Below the pieces are notes generated by a model, which had not been told where the DNA came from, searched no databases, and worked only from the letters and a program-made list of their open reading frames with translations. The translations under genes were made by a program, and so were the position numbers. A stretch of 64,000 bases of DNA from an uncultured bacterium (GTDB lineage Bacteria > Vulcanimicrobiota > Xenobia > Xenobiales > Xenobiaceae), in NCBI GenBank assembly GCA_934644775.1, contig CAKUDB010000001.1, positions 1 through 64,000 on the forward strand, in the 5' to 3' direction. Below, piece after piece: positions 25,391 to 33,961 of this stretch (the stretch's first letter is position 1; each line of letters opens with the position of its first letter).

Positions 25391-25497
25391 TAAAAGGCAC
25401 GAGTCCTCGAATCGGCTGCCGCAATATTGAGGGCAGGCCCTTGGTCTTTTTGGCCCTTCGAATAAGAAGGATTGCCGGTTGGTTCGAGGCTTTTACA
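25391..25497 (+). repeat. Long imperfect palindrome after atpE
   Basis: CCTCGAA (25405-25411) pairs with TTCGAGG (25483-25489), and the stem extends inward with G-T pairs and a small bulge to GCAAT/ATTGC; a further GGGC/GCCC element is at the tip. It may stabilise or differentially process the atpE message, and may be part of the transposon-derived DNA that follows. Confidence 0.6.
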
Positions 25498-25705
25498 TAA
25501 TCCCTCCGGTAGTCTTCCACCTCTTCTGGCGTGGGGGATGAAGGCGGGGGTGGTGAAGTTATCTCGTGAGCATACCGTGGGTCGCACGGGAATTTACGCC
25601 TGTGGAGAGTGTATTTATCACTGTTATTTTTTTGTAGTGGCAGTGGCCTTCTCGCCGAAGCAGGAAACTCCCACCTCTACACTATAGGCGGGAGTACGTT
25701 CACTT
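25498..25705 (+). mobile_element. IS200/IS605-type remnant (TnpB C-terminus and right end)
   Basis: The translation LPPLLAWGMKAGVVKLS, then HTVGRTGIYACGE, then a gap, then FSPKQETPTSTL resembles the extreme C-terminus of TnpB proteins and their terminal KQE(A/T) tail. The final bases form the usual right-end fold: ACTCCC (25667-25672) pairs with GGGAGT across a short loop. No TnpA or TnpB catalytic region is present, so this is a decayed or minimal non-autonomous element. It lies between atpE and the first b-subunit gene without interrupting either. Confidence 0.65.
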
Positions 25706-25716
25706 AGGAGGTGTCG

Positions 25717-26223
25717 ATGGACATAATCCTCGCCTTGTTGAAGAATATGGGATCTGAACCACTGATGATAGTAGTTCAGGTATTCCTTTTCTACCTTTTC
25801 CATTTGCTAATGAGTCAGATCCTTTATAAGCCTATGTTGGCAGCCCGTCGCGAGCGTAAAGCCCAGACTGCCGGTAAGGTCAGTCTGGCTCAGGAGTTGA
25901 ATGAAAAGACGATCAAGGCTAAGACTGAGTATGAAGAAAAAGTCCGTCTGGCCAGAAAAGAAGCTCTGGAACGGGTACAAGCTGCCCAGAAAGAGGCTGA
26001 GAATCTTCGTCAGGAGCGCTTAAGCGAAGCCAAAGCCGAGTCGGAGGCTATTATTGAAAAGGCCAAAGCTTCAGTAAAAGAAGAGCGCTGCCGTGTCGAG
26101 GCCGAGCTCGATTCGGTTGTGGTTAAGTTGGCTTCGGAAGCTGCCTGGCGCATACTTTCTGGCCTTACCAGTGGTCGCGAGCGTGAGCGTGTCGAAAAAT
26201 TTGTAAAGGAGAGCGTAAAATGA
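25717..26223 (+). CDS. atpF: F-type ATP synthase subunit b (first of two)
   Basis: This 168-residue peripheral-stalk protein has one N-terminal membrane helix (about 15-35, IVVQVFLFYLFHLLMSQILY) then a long, highly charged helix rich in Lys, Glu and Ala. ATG 25717 is preferred because AGGAGG lies five bases upstream; the in-frame GTG 25711 overlaps that site. It overlaps the second b-type gene by ATGA. Such b/b' pairs are known in cyanobacteria and some proteobacteria. A direct duplicate is unlikely because the sequences differ widely. Confidence 0.9.
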   Translation: MDIILALLKNMGSEPLMIVVQVFLFYLFHLLMSQILYKPMLAARRERKAQTAGKVSLAQELNEKTIKAKTEYEEKVRLARKEALERVQAAQKEAENLRQERLSEAKAESEAIIEKAKASVKEERCRVEAELDSVVVKLASEAAWRILSGLTSGRERERVEKFVKESVK

Positions 26224-26705
26224 CCAACTCATTCGATTTTTTTGCCGGTCTTTTGAGCTTTTGTATTCTCCTTTACGGCCTTAAGTTTGTCCTTTACGAT
26301 ACTTTAGTTCGAGTGGCCCAAGATCGTGCCCGGTTAGCTCAAGAGCGCATTTCTGAAGCCGAAGATATTTTATGTCAGGCTCAGAAGCAATCTGCCCAGT
26401 GGAATGCTAAGTTGCAAAATCTTCCCGTCGAATTAGAAGAAATTGAAGCTAAGGCCAAGCTTGACGCCGAGCAAATAATCAGCCAAGGTAAAGACCATTC
26501 CGAAAAAGAGGCTGCCGCTGTTTTGTCTAGCGCTCAAAATGAAGCTTCTTCTTTGCGTTCCAAAGTACAAGACGAGCTTCGTTTACATATGGCCGACAAA
26601 ATTACGGAGCGTACCGAGTCTATTATCCGGGCTTCTTTAGATGAGTCTGTCTCTGAGAATATAATTGAAAATTTCTTGACAAAGATGAGGGCTGAGCATG
26701 CTTGA
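26220..26705 (+). CDS. atpF: F-type ATP synthase subunit b (second, b'-like)
   Basis: This 161-residue protein has an N-terminal helix (about 7-28, FAGLLSFCILLYGLKFVLYDTL) followed by a long charged helix with an Ala-Glu-rich heptad-like pattern, the form of subunit b. Its start overlaps the stop of the first b gene (ATGA), and its own end overlaps atpH by 8 bases, which implies coupled translation. It would make a heterodimeric stalk with the first b protein. Confidence 0.88.
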   Translation: MTNSFDFFAGLLSFCILLYGLKFVLYDTLVRVAQDRARLAQERISEAEDILCQAQKQSAQWNAKLQNLPVELEEIEAKAKLDAEQIISQGKDHSEKEAAAVLSSAQNEASSLRSKVQDELRLHMADKITERTESIIRASLDESVSENIIENFLTKMRAEHA

Positions 26706-27243
26706 TGAATCATTGGCCAAACGCTACGCCACTGCCCTTTACGCTTCGGCTAGCGCCAAGAAGCAGCAAAGAGAGCAACTTAAAGAGCTGCGCACTATTC
26801 AAAAAGAGTTCTCTGAGCATACTCAATTGAAGCAGTGTCTGATCTCTCCGGCTATAGCCCGTCCGGTAAAGAAAAAAATTATCCAAGCTGTTTTCGCTGA
26901 TAAAATTTCCACTCGCGCTTTTAATTTTTTGTTTGTACTTATAGATAAAGGGCGCGAAGCTTACTTGAATGACATCATTGAGTGCTTCAAAAGGCAGTTC
27001 TGTGAAGAAAATGGCATAATTGAAGTGACTGTTGAGTCTGCTTCTGAGCTGGATATGCAGCTTTGTATCTTTATTGAAACTCACCTAAATAAAATTACAG
27101 GCAAGAAGATCAAGATGCAAACAGTGGTTCGCCCTGAGCTTATCGGCGGTTTGGTGGTGAAATATGGCGGGTGCCTCTACGACGGCAGTATTAAGCGCCA
27201 TCTGAGCAATATTCATAGCCTTATGGCCCCTAAGCGTTCTTAA
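26698..27243 (+). CDS. atpH: F-type ATP synthase subunit delta
   Basis: This 181-residue protein links the peripheral stalk to the F1 head. The N-terminal helical domain begins with AKRYATALYASA, the usual family opening, and the C-terminal region ends with the signature RPELIGGLVVKYGGCLYDGSIKRHL. Length is normal. It overlaps the upstream b' gene and lies between it and atpA, the canonical place. Confidence 0.95.
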   Translation: MLDESLAKRYATALYASASAKKQQREQLKELRTIQKEFSEHTQLKQCLISPAIARPVKKKIIQAVFADKISTRAFNFLFVLIDKGREAYLNDIIECFKRQFCEENGIIEVTVESASELDMQLCIFIETHLNKITGKKIKMQTVVRPELIGGLVVKYGGCLYDGSIKRHLSNIHSLMAPKRS

Positions 27244-27276
27244 GGTTCCGCTTTTCACAACTCTTTGGAGGAAAAT

Positions 27277-28797
27277 ATGGCAATTCGTTCAGACGAAATA
27301 TCTGAAATTCTGCGCCAGCAGATAGACGGATACAATCCTGAAGTTGAAGAGACTTCGTACGGAACTGTTATCCAAGTAGGCGACAATATCGCCACAGTAT
27401 ATGGCCTTAAAGATGCCCGTGCCGGTGAGTTATTGCGCTTCCCGAATGGTCTTTACGGTATGATCATGAACCTCGAAGAGGATTGCATTGGTTGTATCGT
27501 CATGGGGCCTGACGATGAAATCCGCGAAGGCGACCGCGTAGAGCGTACCGACCGTATTGCCGAGGTGCCCGTGGGCGAGTGTATGTTCGGTCGAGTAGTC
27601 AACTCCTTAGGCCAGCCTATCGACGGTTTGGGCCCTATTGCTTCTACTGAAAAGCGCACTATCGAATTTACCGCCCCTACTGTAATTGAGCGCCGCTCTG
27701 TGGGCGAGCCTATGCAAACTGGCCTTAAGGCTATCGACGCTCTGGTGCCGGTAGGTCGCGGCCAGCGCGAATTGATTATCGGCGACCGTCAGTTGGGCAA
27801 AACGGCCATTGCTGTCGACGCTATGATCAATCAGAAAGATTCCGACATTTATTGTATTTACGTAGCTATCGGCCAAAAGGCCAACTCGGTAGCTACTTTG
27901 GTAGATACTTTGAAGCGTGAAGGCGTTATGCACAAGTGTGCTGTAGTTGTGGCTAATGCCAATGAATCTCCTTCATTGCTCTATTTAGCTCCTTATACCG
28001 GTTGCGCTATCGGTGAGCACATGATGTACAATGGCAAGCATGTATTGATTATCTACGATGATCTTTCTAAACATGCTAAGGCTTACCGTGAAATATCTTT
28101 GCTTTTGCGTCGTCCTCCGGGGCGTGAAGCTTACCCTGGCGACGTCTTCTACTTGCACTCCCGCCTTTTAGAGAGGGCGGCCAAGCTCTCCGACGATTTG
28201 GGCGGCGGCTCTATGACCGCTTTGCCTATTATCGAAACTCAGTTAGGCGACGTCTCTGCTTATATTCCTACCAACGTAATTTCTATTACCGATGGTCAGA
28301 TCTATCTTAACTCCGACTTATTCTATTCCGGCACCCGCCCTGCCGTAGATGTGGGCCTTTCGGTCTCTCGTGTAGGTGGCGCTGCTCAGATGAAAGCCGT
28401 TAAACAAGTAGCTGGCCCTCTGCGTATGGACTTAGCCCAATATCACGCTTTGGCGGCCTATGCCAAACTTAGCGCCGACGAACTCGACGCCGTCAGCCGC
28501 GCTCAGTTGGCTCGAGGCGACAGGGTGACAGCCGTTCTCAATCAGAGGCAGTATGTGCCTATGAGCGCTCAGTTGCAAGTGGCTATTATCTTTGCCGTAA
28601 CTAAAGGATACCTTGACGATATTGAATTAGTCGACGTCTCTCGCTTCGAAAGTGAGTTTTTGAAGTTTATGCAAGCGTCCCATAAGGATATTTTGGACGC
28701 TATTAAAGAGAGCGGCAAATTGGAAGATACTACTTCCGATAAGCTTGTCGAAGCTATCAAAGAGTTCAAACAAGGGTTTACGCCTTCGGCTAAGTAG
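27277..28797 (+). CDS. atpA: F-type ATP synthase subunit alpha
   Basis: The 506-residue non-catalytic head subunit. The N-terminal beta barrel starts with the conserved MAIRSDEISEILRQQI, Walker A is GDRQLGKTA (about 172), and the arginine-finger region is intact (SVSRVGGAAQMKAVK near 365-380). Length and sequence are standard. ATG 27277 has TTGGAGG upstream; the TTG at 27265 in the same frame overlaps that site. Confidence 0.98.
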   Translation: MAIRSDEISEILRQQIDGYNPEVEETSYGTVIQVGDNIATVYGLKDARAGELLRFPNGLYGMIMNLEEDCIGCIVMGPDDEIREGDRVERTDRIAEVPVGECMFGRVVNSLGQPIDGLGPIASTEKRTIEFTAPTVIERRSVGEPMQTGLKAIDALVPVGRGQRELIIGDRQLGKTAIAVDAMINQKDSDIYCIYVAIGQKANSVATLVDTLKREGVMHKCAVVVANANESPSLLYLAPYTGCAIGEHMMYNGKHVLIIYDDLSKHAKAYREISLLLRRPPGREAYPGDVFYLHSRLLERAAKLSDDLGGGSMTALPIIETQLGDVSAYIPTNVISITDGQIYLNSDLFYSGTRPAVDVGLSVSRVGGAAQMKAVKQVAGPLRMDLAQYHALAAYAKLSADELDAVSRAQLARGDRVTAVLNQRQYVPMSAQLQVAIIFAVTKGYLDDIELVDVSRFESEFLKFMQASHKDILDAIKESGKLEDTTSDKLVEAIKEFKQGFTPSAK

Positions 28798-28825
28798 TCG
28801 CATTTGACTTTTTTCAAGGAGAATC

Positions 28826-29737
28826 ATGGCTAGCGACAGAGAATTAAAACAGCGTATTCGCTCGGTCAAAAGCATCGGTCAAATTACTAATGCCATGAAG
28901 ATGGTGGCCAGTTCGCAGATTCGCAAAGTCGAATCTCAGGCCATCGAGGGGCGTCCTTATGCCGATAAGTTGCGCCAGATTATAGCTGAGCTTTCGCAGC
29001 AAATTCAAGATTCCCATCATCCTTTGTTGGAGAGTCGTGAAGTTAAAAATATCGGCGTGATAGTTGTTGGTGCCGATAACGGCCTGTGCGGCGGCTATAA
29101 TTCCAGCTTGAACAGAATGGCCCTCAAGACGCTTGAGGGGCTTCCTTTTCGTCCGGCCAAACTTATTTGCTTAGGTGGCAAAGCCTCTCGCGGTTTAGTC
29201 AGAGGCGGTTACGAGCCGGATAAGACCTTTTTGAAGTGGGAAGCCGGTTTTGACTTAGCTGCCGAGTTATCAGAAATGGTGACAAAGTGGTTTTTAGCTG
29301 GCGAAGTAGACGAAGTTTGGGGAGTTTATACCAAAGCGGTCAGCACTTTGGTCTGTGAGCCTACTAAGCAGCTCCTTTTGCCTATGGCCGCTCTCGACTC
29401 TCAAGAGAAGAAGAGCGCCTCCCCAGGCACCAATACTGGTTCTGGTAAAGTTGAAACTAAGAGTCCTTCTGTAGTTGCCGATTATACTTTTGAGCCAGAT
29501 TGCAACTCTGCTTTAGAGAAGGTTGTCCCCATGTATTTGCGGGCTATCGTCTCTCAAATGCTTTTTGAATCGAAAACTTCCGAATTTGGTTCACGCTTAA
29601 GAGCTATGACCAACGCTACGGAAAATGCCGATAAGTTGGCCTCAGAGCTTACCTTAAAGTATTACCGTGTACGTCAGAATAATATTACTACCGAGATTAT
29701 TGAGATCTCTAGCGGTGCTGAAGCCCTTAACAACTAG
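28826..29737 (+). CDS. atpG: F-type ATP synthase subunit gamma
   Basis: The 303-residue central rotor. The N-terminal helix is conserved (ELKQRIRSVKSIGQITNAMKMVASS), as are the GLCGGYN loop and the C-terminal helix (SRLRAMTNATENADKLASEL). A low-complexity insert (about 192-215, EKKSASPGTNTGSGKVETK) makes it slightly longer than average. It follows atpA by 28 bases with AAGGAG as its ribosome site. Confidence 0.97.
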   Translation: MASDRELKQRIRSVKSIGQITNAMKMVASSQIRKVESQAIEGRPYADKLRQIIAELSQQIQDSHHPLLESREVKNIGVIVVGADNGLCGGYNSSLNRMALKTLEGLPFRPAKLICLGGKASRGLVRGGYEPDKTFLKWEAGFDLAAELSEMVTKWFLAGEVDEVWGVYTKAVSTLVCEPTKQLLLPMAALDSQEKKSASPGTNTGSGKVETKSPSVVADYTFEPDCNSALEKVVPMYLRAIVSQMLFESKTSEFGSRLRAMTNATENADKLASELTLKYYRVRQNNITTEIIEISSGAEALNN

Positions 29738-29791
29738 TAAGTTTTTAGGCGGCATCGCGGTGGCCGAGGGCCGCTTTTGCAGGAGGAAAAT

Positions 29792-31246
29792 ATGGCACGT
29801 GGCAAGATTGTTCAGGTTGTAGGGTCTGTAGTCGACCTTGAGTTCCCGGCTGGCGAACTCCCTGAATTATACAACGCTGTACGTATTGAGCGTGAAGAAT
29901 TTCGCGGACTTCGAGGTGAAGATCTTAAGAAGTTGCCCGAATCTCAGCGTGTTTTAGTCTTAGAAGTTATGGGCGAAAGTGGCAACAACCGAGTGCGCGC
30001 TTTGGCCTTAGGTACTACCGACGGTTTGCGTCGAGGTATGGAATGCGAAGATACCGGCGCACCTATTACCGTTCCCGTAGGTAGGGCCACTTTGGGTCGT
30101 ATGTTCAATGTTTTGGGACAGCCTATCGATTCTAAGCCCGACGCCCAGACCGATACTCACTATTCTATCCACCGCTCCGCTCCGCCCTTAGCCGAGCAAA
30201 TGCCTACTACCGAAGTTATGGAGACGGGCATTAAGGTCATCGACCTTTTGGAGCCTTATGCTCGAGGGGGTAAAACTGGCCTCTTTGGTGGTGCTGGTGT
30301 AGGCAAAACCGTACTTATTCAAGAGCTTATCCACAATGTGGCTAAAGGTCACGGCGGCTTTTCTGTATTTGCTGGCGTAGGTGAAAGAACTCGTGAAGGT
30401 AACGACCTCTACCGCGAGATGGAAGCTTCAGGGGTATTAAAAAATACTACTATGGTCTTTGGCCAGATGGACGAGCCTCCGGGTGTACGTTTCCGCGTAG
30501 GTTTTACCGGCGTTACTATGGCTGAATATTTCCGTGATGTAGAAGGTCAGGATGTATTGCTCTTTATCGACAATATCTTCCGCTTCGTTTTGGCTGGCTC
30601 TGAGGTATCCGCTCTCTTAGGGCGTATGCCCAGCGCTGTAGGTTATCAGCCTACCCTTTCTACAGAGATGGGCCAATTGCAAGAGCGCATTACCACTACT
30701 AAGAAAGGCTCCATTACCTCCGTGCAGGCTATTTACGTCCCGGCCGACGACATTACCGACCCGGCCGTAGCCACTTCCTTTACCCACTTAGATGCTACTA
30801 CGGTACTTTCTCGTGACATTGTGGCTCAAGGTATTTATCCTGCCGTAGATCCTTTGGCTTCTACTTCCCGTTTGCTCGATCCGCGTTTTGTGGGCGACGA
30901 GCATTACCAGACGGCCCGTAAAGTACAGGAAATTTTGCAGCGTTATAAGAGCTTGCAAGATATTATCGCTATTTTGGGTGTAGAAGAACTTTCCGAAGAA
31001 GATCGCACTATCGTCTTTAGAGCTCGTCGCATTCAGCGTTTCCTCTCTCAGCCCAACTTTGTAGCCGAAGCCTTTACTGGACGCAAAGGTGTTTATGTCA
31101 AGATTGCTGATACCGTTCGCTCTTTCAAAGAGTTAGTGGCCGGCCACTTAGATCATATCCCCGAGCAAGCTTTCTATATGAAAGGCGACATCGACTCTGT
31201 ATTGGCTGAAGCTGAAAGAATGAGTGCCGAAGTCGGTCTTAAGTAA
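29792..31246 (+). CDS. atpD: F-type ATP synthase subunit beta
   Basis: The 484-residue catalytic subunit. It has the GGAGVGKT P-loop, the catalytic Glu in GVGERTREGNDLY, the Walker B/DELSEED-like region (LLFIDNIFRF; ELSEEDRTIV) and the adenine-binding C-terminal part. The usual FRFTQAGSE reads FRFVLAGSE, a mild change beside the catalytic site. ATG 29792 has AGGAGG upstream, so the extra five in-frame residues from TTG 29777 are not needed. Confidence 0.98.
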   Translation: MARGKIVQVVGSVVDLEFPAGELPELYNAVRIEREEFRGLRGEDLKKLPESQRVLVLEVMGESGNNRVRALALGTTDGLRRGMECEDTGAPITVPVGRATLGRMFNVLGQPIDSKPDAQTDTHYSIHRSAPPLAEQMPTTEVMETGIKVIDLLEPYARGGKTGLFGGAGVGKTVLIQELIHNVAKGHGGFSVFAGVGERTREGNDLYREMEASGVLKNTTMVFGQMDEPPGVRFRVGFTGVTMAEYFRDVEGQDVLLFIDNIFRFVLAGSEVSALLGRMPSAVGYQPTLSTEMGQLQERITTTKKGSITSVQAIYVPADDITDPAVATSFTHLDATTVLSRDIVAQGIYPAVDPLASTSRLLDPRFVGDEHYQTARKVQEILQRYKSLQDIIAILGVEELSEEDRTIVFRARRIQRFLSQPNFVAEAFTGRKGVYVKIADTVRSFKELVAGHLDHIPEQAFYMKGDIDSVLAEAERMSAEVGLK

Positions 31247-31270
31247 GGTCTTTTTTGGCAGGAGGCCATT

Positions 31271-31648
31271 ATGAGCGATTTGTTATTCCACTTAGAAGTT
31301 GTCACCCCGAGCAGTCGTGCTTTTAGCGGAGAGGTAAGCCAAGTCTCCCTAGCTAGTGTTAAGGGACAGATGTGTATTTTGGCTAACCATGCGCCCCTTT
31401 TGGCTCTCCTTCAGCCCGGTCTTATCACTTTCAAAAAAGGAAAAGACGCTCAAGAGCAAATGCTAGCCGCAGCCGCCGGTTTTGTACAAGTTCAAGATAA
31501 TAACGTCAACGTTTTGGTAGATCGGGTCTGGAGACAAGAAGATTTGCCCGACGTTTTGAGCATGGATGAAAAGCCTGCCGATTTGGATAAGAGATACGAA
31601 GCCGAGTTGCTTTATGCGGCCAAAGTTAAGTTGAAAGCGGGTGTTTAA
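31271..31648 (+). CDS. atpC: F-type ATP synthase subunit epsilon
   Basis: This 125-residue protein has the N-terminal beta-sandwich (LLFHLEVVTPSSRAFSGEV; LANHAPLLALLQPGLITF) and a short C-terminal helical part. It is slightly shorter than the usual 130-140, so the second regulatory helix may be reduced. It starts 24 bases after atpD, and murA begins three bases after its stop. Confidence 0.95.
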   Translation: MSDLLFHLEVVTPSSRAFSGEVSQVSLASVKGQMCILANHAPLLALLQPGLITFKKGKDAQEQMLAAAAGFVQVQDNNVNVLVDRVWRQEDLPDVLSMDEKPADLDKRYEAELLYAAKVKLKAGV

Positions 31649-31651
31649 ATT

Positions 31652-32932
31652 ATGGCCAGCCGATTGGTTATTAAGGGAGGAAGGCCCTTAGTAGGATCTT
31701 TAGAGGCCAGCGGAGCCAAAAATGCTTGCTTGCCCATTATGGCTGCTTCTATCTTAGCTCAAGGCGTTGTTGAGCTTGAGCGCGTCCCTGATATTTCCGA
31801 TGTTAGGGTCATGGCCGATATTTTGCGTGAAATTGGCGTCAAGGTAAAATTTGACGCCGCTCTGGGCCATATGCAACTCGACTCTTCCCACTTAAAAACT
31901 ACTCGCGCTCCCGAGGAGTTGGTGCGCAAGATGAACGCTTCTTTCGACGTAATGGGCCCTTTGTTGGCTCGTTGCGGAGAGGGTGAAGTGAGTATGCCCG
32001 GCGGTTGTCGTTTGGGCCCTCGCCCTGTCAATTTCCATATCGAAGCCTTTAAAAAACTTGGTGCCGAAGTCTCTATCGAAGGCGGTTTTGTTAAAGCTAA
32101 GGCCAAGAGCTTGAAAGGGGCCCATATCCTCTTCCAATCTGTCAGTGTCGGAGCTACCAAAAATGCTATGATGGCTGCCACTATGGCCGAAGGTACCACT
32201 ATTTTAGAAGGTTGTGCCCGCGAGCCGGAAATTTCTGATTTAGCAGAGTTCCTTATCAAAATGGGAGCTAAAATCAACGGTATCGGTACCCAAACTTTGC
32301 AAATTGAAGGCGTCAAGAAATTACACGGAGCTAAGCACTCTATTATTGCCGACCGTATCGAAGGTTGTACCTATCTTTTGGGGGCCGTTATTACTGGTGG
32401 CGACGTCACGATAGAGAAGTTTGACGCCGAATATAGCGGAGCCCTTTTGGCCCAATTGGAAAAAGCCGGCCAAGAAGTTATTGTCGGCGATCATTTTGTG
32501 CGCGTAAAGGGGTGCCGTCCTATTTTGCCTTTGGAAATAGCTACCGCCCCTTATCCTGGTTTCCCTACCGATTTACATCCACAAATAGTAGCTGCCCTCA
32601 CTTTGTCCAATGGGGTCAGCGCTCTGTCGGAAACTATCTTTGATAGTCGCTTCATGTACGTCATGGAGCTAGTACGCTTAGGGGCCGATCTTTTGGCTTC
32701 TGGTAAGTACGTGCGTATTCGCGGCGTCGAAAAATTGGTGGGCGCTCCGGTAGATGCTCCCGATATTAGGGCTGGCGGCGCTTTAGTTTTGGCCGGCTTG
32801 GCTGCTGAAGGTGAAACTATTATACGCGGCGTCAAATATATCGATCGCGGCTACCAACAACTTGAGCAAAAGCTTACCTCCTTAGGAGCTCAAATAGAAA
32901 GGGTTGAAGGGCCATTAAGGGAAGTGGGCTAG
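31652..32932 (+). CDS. murA: UDP-N-acetylglucosamine 1-carboxyvinyltransferase MurA
   Basis: MurA transfers enolpyruvate from PEP to UDP-GlcNAc, the first committed step of peptidoglycan synthesis. At 426 residues the length is normal. Catalytic Cys119 is in MPGGCRLGPRPVNFH, so the enzyme has the usual Cys rather than the Asp form. Other signatures are SGAKNACLPIMAA at the N-terminus, SVGATKNAMMAA, and YPGFPTDLHPQ. It follows atpC by three bases. murA after atpC is known from several Firmicutes, so this order is not unique. Confidence 0.97.
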   Translation: MASRLVIKGGRPLVGSLEASGAKNACLPIMAASILAQGVVELERVPDISDVRVMADILREIGVKVKFDAALGHMQLDSSHLKTTRAPEELVRKMNASFDVMGPLLARCGEGEVSMPGGCRLGPRPVNFHIEAFKKLGAEVSIEGGFVKAKAKSLKGAHILFQSVSVGATKNAMMAATMAEGTTILEGCAREPEISDLAEFLIKMGAKINGIGTQTLQIEGVKKLHGAKHSIIADRIEGCTYLLGAVITGGDVTIEKFDAEYSGALLAQLEKAGQEVIVGDHFVRVKGCRPILPLEIATAPYPGFPTDLHPQIVAALTLSNGVSALSETIFDSRFMYVMELVRLGADLLASGKYVRIRGVEKLVGAPVDAPDIRAGGALVLAGLAAEGETIIRGVKYIDRGYQQLEQKLTSLGAQIERVEGPLREVG

Positions 32933-32962
32933 ACGAAATTTAGTCTTTTGTAGAGCAGGGGC

Positions 32963-33958
32963 TTGTCGGCTTTGTTTTTTTTGCACGTTGATTTGGATCT
33001 TGGCAGTGCCAATTTACGCTTAAGTGTTGACGGCAAAGTTGTTGTCGACGAGCCCTCTTTAGTTGCTGTAGATTGTAACTCCGGCCATATAAAAGCCGTA
33101 GGTAGCGCCGCCTTAGATTTGGCTGATAAGCCTTTGTCGGCTCTGTCGACCCTTTATCCCATAAAGCGCGGTCGCCTGAGCGATTTTTCTTTGGCTGAAG
33201 CCTTGTTGCGCTTTTATTTAGGCAAACTTTCCCCAACGCGCCGCCTTAAAGTTCGGGTAGCTCTACCTTCTTCAGTTGGCAGCGTCGAGAGAATTTGTTG
33301 GCAACAGCTCCTCGATTGTTTGGGAGTTGTTCGAAGTAGTTTTGTCCCTTCTCCTTTGGCTGCCTCTCTGGGAGCCGGGCTGGACATGGACTTGCCTGGC
33401 GGCTTCTTGCTGGTCGATATTGGCCATGGCAAAACTGAAGTTTCTGTACTTAGTAGCCAAGAAATTATCGTTTCCGCTACAGCCAACGTGGGTGGTAAAG
33501 ATTTCTCTTCGGAAATAGCTCGAGTTTTGCGCCGCCAATATAATATTTCCGTCTCTGCCAATGGAGTAGAAGCCATAAAAAAGAATCTAGCTGCAGCTAT
33601 ACCTTTAGAAGTTCCCAAGGAAATGAAGGTTAACGGCTTCGATTTAGTAAGTGGCTTGCCTGGCGAGCGTTTAGTCTCTTCTTCAGTTATCAATTCTTGT
33701 TTAACTCGCCCCTTAAATGATATAACTCGGGCTATTCAGGACGTTATGTTAGAAACTCCCTGCGAGCTTTCTGCCGATTTGGTTGATAGCGGCCTTATTT
33801 TAGTTGGCGGTGGAGCCCAAATCTTTGGGATCGATAAATTTTTGCAAGAGTATTTCTCTATTCCGGTAAAAATAGCTGATAATCCCCGCTATTGTTCTGT
33901 TTTAGGCTGTAGCAAGGTTGGATATGCGCCTCTAGAAAAAGTTAAAACTGGGGGCTAA
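32963..33958 (+). CDS. mreB: MreB-like actin-family protein
   Basis: This 331-residue protein has the actin/Hsp70 fold pattern of MreB: DLGSANLRL phosphate-1 motif, RVALPSSVGSVERICW, FLLVDIGHGKTEVSVLS phosphate-2 motif, GGKDFSSEIARVL, and LILVGGGAQIFGID adenosine motif. It is diverged from housekeeping MreB (normally about 340-350) and may be a paralogue; a second mreB elsewhere is possible. The start is TTG with CAGGGG upstream; no ATG is usable. It sits between murA and the TamB-like gene (three-base gap), so wall growth and envelope lipid transport are transcriptionally linked. Confidence 0.85.
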   Translation: MSALFFLHVDLDLGSANLRLSVDGKVVVDEPSLVAVDCNSGHIKAVGSAALDLADKPLSALSTLYPIKRGRLSDFSLAEALLRFYLGKLSPTRRLKVRVALPSSVGSVERICWQQLLDCLGVVRSSFVPSPLAASLGAGLDMDLPGGFLLVDIGHGKTEVSVLSSQEIIVSATANVGGKDFSSEIARVLRRQYNISVSANGVEAIKKNLAAAIPLEVPKEMKVNGFDLVSGLPGERLVSSSVINSCLTRPLNDITRAIQDVMLETPCELSADLVDSGLILVGGGAQIFGIDKFLQEYFSIPVKIADNPRYCSVLGCSKVGYAPLEKVKTGG

Positions 33959-33961
33959 ACC

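Noticed and set aside
31759..32316. A 185-codon minus-strand open frame opposite murA
   Set aside because: It lies wholly inside murA, whose sequence is fully conserved, and its product shows no recognisable pattern.
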